Assembly (NCBI GenBank): GCA_023053575.1
Contig: JAKZAP010000020.1
Span: 15,557,998 to 15,621,997, forward strand
Length of the DNA: 64,000 bases
Direction: 5' to 3'
Source of the DNA: Branchinecta lynchi
Taxonomy: Eukaryota; Arthropoda; Branchiopoda; Anostraca; Branchinectidae
In this document: positions 58,265 through 64,000 of the stretch, in pieces
Numbering within the stretch: the stretch's first letter is position 1
Layout of the letters: each line of letters starts with the position of its first letter
Made by a program: the position numbers and the translations under genes
The notes under the pieces: generated by a model
The model's database searches: none
Seen by the model: the letters and a program-made list of their open reading frames with translations, nothing else
Told to the model about the DNA's origin: nothing

Positions 58265-58757
58265 TTATCCAACGAAGAACGGATAAAGTAAGACATGTTC
58301 GGAATCACACTGGATCGAAAAGCAATTCAATTTTCACTTACTGGGCTGCGTCTGCCCTGAACATAAAGAGTCAGTATCGACCGTTTATTATCCTATAGCA
58401 GCGGTATACTTTTCTGAACTCTTGTCGGTTGTATTTCGCCCTTAAAACAGTCTAAGGGAAATGTAAGGGAGAAGTATTATCAGCTTAGAGTCAAGTGTTT
58501 CAGTTTTCCTTCGACACAAAGAATAAATCAAAGTCGATGTATTTCGTTTGATATTTTATTATTTTTCCTCTCTTTCGATATTACTGACGGTCATGCAAGT
58601 GGTGTAAACATGCTGCAGTCCTTTGGACGCAGTAACTTGCTGGGAAAAGGGTGCGAAAGCAAAAAAAAAAAAAAAAATATCAGTGTTTGCTATAATTTGA
58701 TTTTTTTTGTTTCAATCATATTATTGTTTGCATTCAGTACAATACATAAATATTTGC

Positions 58758-58858
58758 TAATTTTGGACATCATATATTCAAATAATGCATACGACGGATA
58801 TGTCAGCTACGATGCATTGGCAGCGATATTTCGGCCCTCCTTGGCAAGGGTCCTGGTC
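58758..58858 (-). repeat. AAGAAGGG hairpin repeat, subfamily B
   Basis: Minus strand: CCAGACCAGGACCCTTGCCA, AGGAGGGCCGAAATATCGCT and 'tgccaatgcatcgtagctga'. The stem is partly mutated (aaggagggcc). The 139-residue frame at 58610-59029 is mostly translation of this repeat. Confidence 0.75.
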
Positions 58859-59164
58859 TGGCTGCCAATCTTCAGGTTTATCACTTGTCCTCTCCTTCCC
58901 GCCAAGTTGGATACTCTTGATGACGATCTCTCCTTGCCGATGCAAAATCTCCGGCCTCTCCGGGTACCTGGCGGAAGAAAGGCAGAAGTGGTGTCACAGC
59001 TGCTCCCAAAGAGCGCCGTGGTTGTTTGACACAGGATTGAGTCGTTACGGACATGCTTACTCCTTCTTCCTGAGGAGCAGTGGCGTGTTTTGGACTTAGT
59101 CATATAGAGTATTGTCGGAGTCTGGACTATGAAAGTTCCGTACTTCGTAGATACATATTTCTTG

Positions 59165-59275
59165 ATGCCAAGCTGATCGATGAGACCTATCGCTGCCAAG
59201 GCATCGTAGCTGAATATCCTTTTTATGCATTATTTGAATATATGTTTCAAAGTCAGCTTGGACTCAAGGAATATT
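59165..59275 (+). repeat. AAGAAGGG repeat subfamily B, tail only
   Basis: 'tatcgctgccaaggcatcgt', 'agctgaatatcc', then 'cagcttggactcaaggaata'. Opposite in orientation to 58758-58858, so the two flank about 300 bp as an inverted pair. Confidence 0.7.
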
Positions 59276-59756
59276 CGTTTGGATATCTTCCTATTCCCCG
59301 GCGCCGTTCAAAGTTATGCGACCTCCGAAGTAACATATTACTACTTTAATCGCCGTTCTATTCACCCTTTAGCTTCGGATCCCCCTGTTTGTATCCAGCA
59401 ACTTGACATCCTAGCTTCTGCAGTATTTATAAATCGGAAACGTCAGCATAATTTTATTCTTCGTTCACGGATCAACAGAAACACAGGCGAATACTCAGTA
59501 CCAGAAACATGGAGCGGCATTATCAGCGAAAGGAAGTTCAGACCCCAAGCTCTTCTCTACAACAAAACCAAAGTCAGCCCAAATGCAGAAAAAACTCCAC
59601 CCGATCAACGACCCAATCGAGCAGCAAAAACGGCAGCCGAGTCCGATATGAAATCACAGCAACCTTATTAACTCCAAGCAACTCTCACAAAAAAATCCAC
59701 GAAGTCAAATATTTAACGCTAAGTCGTTTGTTTTTCCACAAGTTCTTTTTTCCAAC
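59276..59756 (+). other. Unassigned open segment between two hairpin repeats
   Basis: A frame opening at 59225 stays open to 59671, and a second overlapping frame (59509-59760) is Ser/Gln/Asn-rich. Neither resembles a family I know. The segment lies between a subfamily-B tail and a subfamily-A copy, both in + orientation, so it may be the internal part of the element to which these repeats belong. Confidence 0.25.
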
Positions 59757-59895
59757 TTGAGCTGCTTTGAGCCTGAAAAGGACCCTCGCCAAAAAGGGGC
59801 GAAATATAGCCCTAATAAAATTCAGCTGACTTGTCAGTTTTGCACTATCGATATGATTCGCAGTCAGCGTGGGCTGAAGGAATATTTTTTAGTAT
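59757..59895 (+). repeat. AAGAAGGG hairpin repeat, subfamily A (mutated)
   Basis: GAGCCTGAAAAGGACCCTCG, CCAAAAAGGGGCGAAATATA, then 'gccctaataaaattcagct' and a subfamily-B-like tail 'gcagtcagcgtgggctgaag', that is, a mosaic of both subfamilies. Confidence 0.75.
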
Positions 59896-60109
59896 TCATT
59901 CTCTGTTCTAGGGTCTCACCTGAAAGCTTGCCTCGTCGTTGACCTGGTCTGTGTTTTTCGACTCGGCTTCAAGTTGCTGGATGACCTCTTCGGACAGCTG
60001 GATATGGGGGTAGGCCTCCCTCACCCACTCCCAATAGGAAGGTGGTTTTGCACCCCCGGTGTAAGGTTTCGATTTGGGCAAAACGAAGGGGTTCGCTGGA
60101 TCTGAAAAG

Positions 60110-61510
60110 AGCATGCCTTTCAAACAGAGATTTGGAGCGTTCCAACCTTCTAACATCAGTAACTATTAGTTACTATTTTTGTTCCAACCTCTCGAAAAGT
60201 TACTACGCTGACCGTTCCAACCTTCTCGAAATAGTAACTATTTGCATACCATGCTCGGGAGCGTAGTAAGCGTGGTAACTACGCATCTCTGTAACTTGAC
60301 TGGTAGTATTCGCCCGTGGCATGATATTCTGCTGGAAAATGGAAAGAGACCAAAGGTGCCGATGGGATCCCAAAAATCTAAGATTTGATCCAGACAATTC
60401 GGTCTTGTCTTCGCCAGGCTAATCATCAGAGAAAACCGAGTTCAGATATTCTATCTACCTATCTACACCTCTTTAAGAGATATCTATTTTGACGATATTG
60501 ACCGAAACTTCCTGCTTTGCTACTGCCAAATTTGTGGTTTCGCCCGAATTCGGAGCGAACTACTAGTCCAGCAAAAAAAATAAAAAAAATTCAGAAACGA
60601 AGCCGGCGTATCTCCTTATCCCTATAAAGAAATATAATCAACTTTAAATAAAATTTTGACTTAAAAAAAATGCGGGTACAACCGGATTCCGGACTAATTA
60701 TATGTCCGGGTAAAAAATGATCATTATATACAGACTCAGCGTCTCTTCTTACCCCTCAATATATCATCTAATCAACTTCAGATAAAGCTTTTACTTTTAA
60801 CATATTTTCCGGTTTTGGCCGGATTACAGGCGAACTAGTTGTCCGGCGAGAAAATGGTTTTCACCATCGGAGTCGCATGTCTTCTTTACCCATAAATCAA
60901 ACATTTAATCAACTTCAAACGAAACTGTTACTTTTAACCAACTTTCCAGTTTTGGCCGGATTCCGGACGAACTGCTTGTCGGGCGACAAAATGATTTTCA
61001 CCATCATGCTCAGCATGTCCTCTTACCCCTAAATCAAACATTTAATCAACTTCAAATGAAACTTTTACTTTGAACAAACTTTCCGGTTTTTGCCGGATTC
61101 CGGACGAACTACTTGTCCGGCGAGAAAATGATTGTCACCATCGTGCTCAGCATGTCTTCTTACCCCATAATCGACTATCACATTAGCTGTTTAAAAATAT
61201 TTTGTTTGTCCCTTGAATTGAACCCCCTCCCCCACCCCCAAATATAGGGCTACAGAGCCCATCTACGAACTCGACCTTACCCTTGACCCAAAAAATCCTC
61301 GTACTAAGTTTCGTCAAAATATCTCATTCCCTTCGAGAGTTATCGTGCTTACAGACGGACAGACGGACGGACGGACAACTTTTGCGATGTCATAGGTATC
61401 CCTCCACTTACGTTTTGGGATCCCAAAAATCGTTCCAGCCGTGACGGCAAAAAGCAAGAATTCGTGACGTCATGCGTAGTAGCCACGATAAGTAGGGTGG
61501 AACACGCTCT
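60110..61510 (-). repeat. 'GTAGTTACTACG' repeat split by a GGATCC element
   Basis: The minus strand from 61510 reads 'acgcatgacgtcacgaattc' and 'tgacggctggaacgat', then the GGATCC element (61434-60355), then 'ccattttccagcagaatatc' and 'gatgcgtagttaccacgc'. The empty arrangement is at 38438-38735, where 'ggctggaacaatttg' runs straight into 'tatattttccagcagg'. Confidence 0.85.
60355..61434 (-). mobile_element. GGATCC-palindrome element, copy H (minus, nested)
   Basis: The only minus copy. The right palindrome lies at 60365-60376 (GATGGGATCCCAAAAA) and the left palindrome at 61417-61431 (TTTTGGGATCCCAAAA). Monomers (60700-61150) have well-preserved CCGGATTCCGGAC dyads, and the GGACGGACGGAC microsatellite is at 61356-61374. 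Boundaries are supported by the empty site at 38.5 kb. Confidence 0.9.
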
Positions 61511-61788
61511 TGAAAACTCGAGGCAACGAATTGCACCTAATTCGAAGTCGGCGACGACAGTATAGCAGTAGTCTAGTGGCTGAGACGGAATGGAGCTGAT
61601 TCGAAATTTTTCGCCTGTTTCGCAAAGGAGAGACGTCATTTGAATGAATTTATTGCGATACTTTGCCTTAGCCTTGGCATTTCACAAGTAGAGGCCTCCT
61701 TTCTGAAGCTGAAGTCGTTCTTCAGCGATCACACAAAGAGTTTGTGATTTGAAAAGGGTGTTCTGCGGTCTTTTATGTGGCTTACAGG
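61511..61788. other. Gene-free gap
   Basis: No domain or repeat assignment. The frames at 61349-61639 (-) and 61682-61867 (-) cross repeat boundaries. Confidence 0.35.
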
Positions 61789-62065
61789 CAGAGCAAAATA
61801 ACACTAGGGAGTACCGCCAAGACTTGAAAAGTGTCACAGGCTCGAATAGCAGCGACACCAGCACCACTAGCGATAGTGAACGTCGGTACTGAAACTCAAT
61901 CCGTCGTGCATCAGCGCTGGCTCGAATAACTTCATTTCCTGAACATTGCAGAAAAAAGATACAACCTCCCCTGTTTAAATTCCTCGATGTGTGCAGACAG
62001 CATCTTAGCTTTACTAGAAATTTCTAAACCCGCAAGTTTATCTCGCTTTAAATGCCGCAAACGTA
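61789..62065 (+). mobile_element. CAGAGCAAAATAA hAT-like MITE, left part
   Basis: CAGAGCAAAATAACACTAGG followed by about 270 bp collinear with 5949-6200, including 'tagctttactagaaatttct'. The right terminus is lost; sequence diverges after 'gctttaaatgccgc'. Confidence 0.75.
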
Positions 62066-62397
62066 GTGGCAAAATAAAGGCTATACATTAAAATTAACTA
62101 CTTTATCAGACATATTGCACACAACTGCGGATCCTTCTGGCACAAAATGGTAAGGACGTAAGCCTGTTTAGCTAATTTTATCTAGACTATATTTTTATTT
62201 TCAACACATTTGAAATTAACGCCAAAAAAACAGAAAAAAACGGTGTTTTCACCAGTTTCAACGTGTGGCTTGATTGTGTGGCACACAATCGTGTTTCCAC
62301 GACCAACATTCAGAAGTGTATGGTTGCCTAATATGCCACTTAACTCCTTAAATAACTGCTTTTCGCAAGTTTTCAAGTATTATAATTGACAGGTCAA

Positions 62398-62667
62398 TCA
62401 ACTGCACGAACCATGGTTCTCCTTCTCTCCTATCTCACGTCCGGGTTTCTCAGCCACACTCTTTTCCGGTTCATGATTATGTTTTCCGACTGAACCGGAA
62501 TACTCCTCATCACTCGTATGATATCGGGCCGGGCAGGCCAGCTTGTCGTATTTGACACACTTCCAATAGGTCTTACGCTGTGATGACCTCTCTTTTCGGT
62601 AGAGATATCCCTTGCTGTCAAGCACTTTCTTCCCTAATTGTTTAGTCTTCACGTAAGTGAACGACAT
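62398..62667 (-). CDS. FLYWCH-type zinc-finger protein or exon
   Basis: An 89-residue frame from an ATG at 62667. It fits the FLYWCH C2H2 pattern: hydrophobic L16, 'GYLYRKE' at 20-26, W35-x-C37, C45 and H63-x-H65. This fold binds DNA, occurs in animal chromatin proteins and is often carried by Mutator-like transposons. The tail (66-89) is charged. The family's leading F-x-x-G segment is weak here and no partner exon is visible on either side. It may be a single-exon small gene, one exon of a larger gene or a transposon leftover. Its codon pattern looks more protein-like than any other non-retrotransposon frame in the window. Confidence 0.6.
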   Translation of the reverse strand: MSFTYVKTKQLGKKVLDSKGYLYRKERSSQRKTYWKCVKYDKLACPARYHTSDEEYSGSVGKHNHEPEKSVAEKPGREIGEKENHGSCS

Positions 62668-63891
62668 GTTTAGGCACTGACGTAATACTGACCTAATTTT
62701 GCATGAAAGGAATTCAAGTAAGGTTTGGTTAACGCAACCCGGATTGGCCAGTTATCCGCGCTGTTATTAGCAGGTCAGTGGGGAATTCACGTGTCAGCTA
62801 AGAGTAGATGAGAACAATAGTTGCCTTCTTTGGCTTCTTTGTCACTTTTATATGGCGAGTTTGGATTGTCTGGTGGCTACGCTGCTCCCTAGTGCTGTAA
62901 CTCGTTTTTGGAAGGCTACATCACTTGACAATTTCCAGCCGACAAGTCAAAACTTTCGCCAAATTCCCATTTGACAAGCTGATCATTCGGCAAGTTCAAC
63001 AAGATACAGTAAGTAAGTCAGTAAAGTATTGTTCACTTAGAACAAAACGGAGTAAAAAAGAAAAGAATTTTAAGGCACAACACAGATACAGACACATGAT
63101 ATTCTACATAACAATTGCGCAATCACAAACTATAAAAGTGTTTAAGCCAGAAGTGGTTCCATTTCCCCTGGAAATATGAATTACCCGATTCACTGCGAGA
63201 CTAGGGTCCGAAATCTGGTGTTTTTCAATCATGTAAGTGTTCCTCGTCCACAAGAGACAACGCAGCAGAAACCTAGCTCGAAAACAAGTTTTCGACTGAC
63301 CTGTTACAAACAAAGAGGTCAAGTAAGAAATTATTCACACGTAATTAGTAGATAGGCTACACAAATAAGTATCCCTAAAACCCTGAAATTAAAGTTGTTG
63401 ACAACCTTTGCAGGGTCGGGAATGTGGTTCCTTTGTCATATAGAAATTGTTTCATATTCATTACCTTGTGCAGAACAAGACGTTGTACTACATCTGTATA
63501 ACGTAATGCCGCCAATCATTGTTGTCAAGAATATTTTAAAGCCGCCTTATCGGTAGTAGGATTGCCTAAAACTCGCTTGTCCCTTAGGGACTTGCCGTTC
63601 ACTTAAGTTGCGGTTTTTGGTGTAGTGTTCCTTGGAACAATCCACTATTGGGAGCGATGTAGAAGCTTTCGATTTCCGTTTTCACCGTATTTTGTGGAGT
63701 TTTTTAGTCTCTTGTCTCCCGATGACTTCTCACTGGAAGCTGCCTTCCAACCAGGTTGTGGTTAGTCTGCACCGACGAGGAAAAACCAGAGGCCGGCGAG
63801 TCCAAAAGGGACACCGTCAGTCGGCAAGTTTTCATTCGACAAGTCGATTTCGGCAATTCCCAGTCGAACAGTCAGGCAGACGGCAATTTAA
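62668..63891. other. Stretch upstream of the FLYWCH frame, no gene seen
   Basis: No TATA box or initiator can be singled out with confidence. Scattered 'cggcaagtt/gacaagt' words recur at 62935-63000 and 63815-63850, suggesting a decayed repeat. The 96-residue frame at 63632-63922 runs into the MITE and is unsupported. Confidence 0.35.
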
Positions 63892-64000
63892 GTTGCGTTT
63901 TTACAGATCCCATGGTATCTGATACGACGGTCTAAAGTCGTTTTCACATTGCCGTGGTATCTGATACCACGGTCAAAAGGCGTTTTTGCAGTTACCGTGG
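63892..64000. mobile_element. GTTGCG hairpin-rich MITE, copy 4 (cut by window end)
   Basis: Starts GTTGCGTTTTTACAGATCCC, preceded by TAA, and continues with GTGGTATCTGATACCACGG and 'gcgtttttgcagttaccgtg' to the window edge. Same orientation as 57765. Confidence 0.8.

Noticed and set aside
58610..59029. 139-residue frame with a hydrophobic segment that could pass as a membrane protein
   Set aside because: It is made of a poly-A/T-rich flank plus the subfamily-B repeat in reverse, so the hydrophobicity comes from T-rich DNA.

Overview
The window reads as repeat-saturated, gene-poor genomic DNA of an animal, most likely an invertebrate. The pointers are several non-LTR retrotransposon (LINE) remnants with short-repeat 3' tails, hAT-like and Harbinger-like miniature transposons, long imperfect tandem arrays carried inside mobile elements, a tRNA-like dispersed repeat and one FLYWCH-type zinc-finger reading frame. 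There is no operon structure, no ribosome-binding-site pattern and no long intact reading frame. I cannot name the species from sequence alone. Almost all open frames are translations of repeats; only four LINE-derived pseudogenes and the FLYWCH frame look like real (or once real) protein sequence.

Layout. 0-4 kb: end of one and then a full copy of a roughly 1-kb element bounded by TTGGGATCCC palindromes (here 'GGATCC-palindrome element'; eight copies in the window, seven on + and one on -). 5.9-6.3 kb: a hAT-like MITE with target duplication. 8.3-11.2 kb: an old tandem-repeat element with a GGATCC element inside it. 11.9-17.1 kb: a very long foldback structure whose arms contain arrays of about 140 bp; the right arm is split by a LINE 3' end and by a second insertion, and a further arm copy at 16.2-17.1 kb preserves the uninterrupted site. 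20-21 kb and elsewhere: a dispersed repeat with a strong hairpin (CCTTGCCAAGAAGGG). 21.8-24.7 kb: a nested satellite with an open, cysteine-containing repeating peptide. 27.5-29.4 and 34.4-36.6 kb: two near-identical elements holding 6 and 7 copies of a 281-bp monomer, framing two LINE reverse-transcriptase remnants (30.6-31.3 kb on -, 33.6-34.3 kb on +). 33.23-33.37 kb: a perfect small hAT MITE. 36.9-37.1 and 55.1-55.4 kb: tRNA-like sequences that share about 150 bp of conserved 5' leader. 46.9, 53.4, 57.8 and 63.9 kb: copies of a hairpin-rich MITE (GTTGCG ends, TTA target duplication). 50-53 kb: nested insertions. 60.1-61.5 kb: a minus-strand GGATCC element interrupting another repeat whose empty version lies at 38.4 kb. 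62.4-62.7 kb: FLYWCH frame.

The pieces do not work together as a pathway; the logic is historical. Interrupted and uninterrupted copies in the same window let the insertion order be read directly: the GGATCC-palindrome family repeatedly appears as the invader of older repeats, and LINE tails have inserted into both tandem-array and foldback elements. The most unusual items are the nested peptide-bearing satellite, the tRNA-like element with a conserved upstream leader, the hammerhead-like half-core in the AAGAAGGG repeat, and the shared Helentron/HINE-like architecture of the two tandem-array element families.
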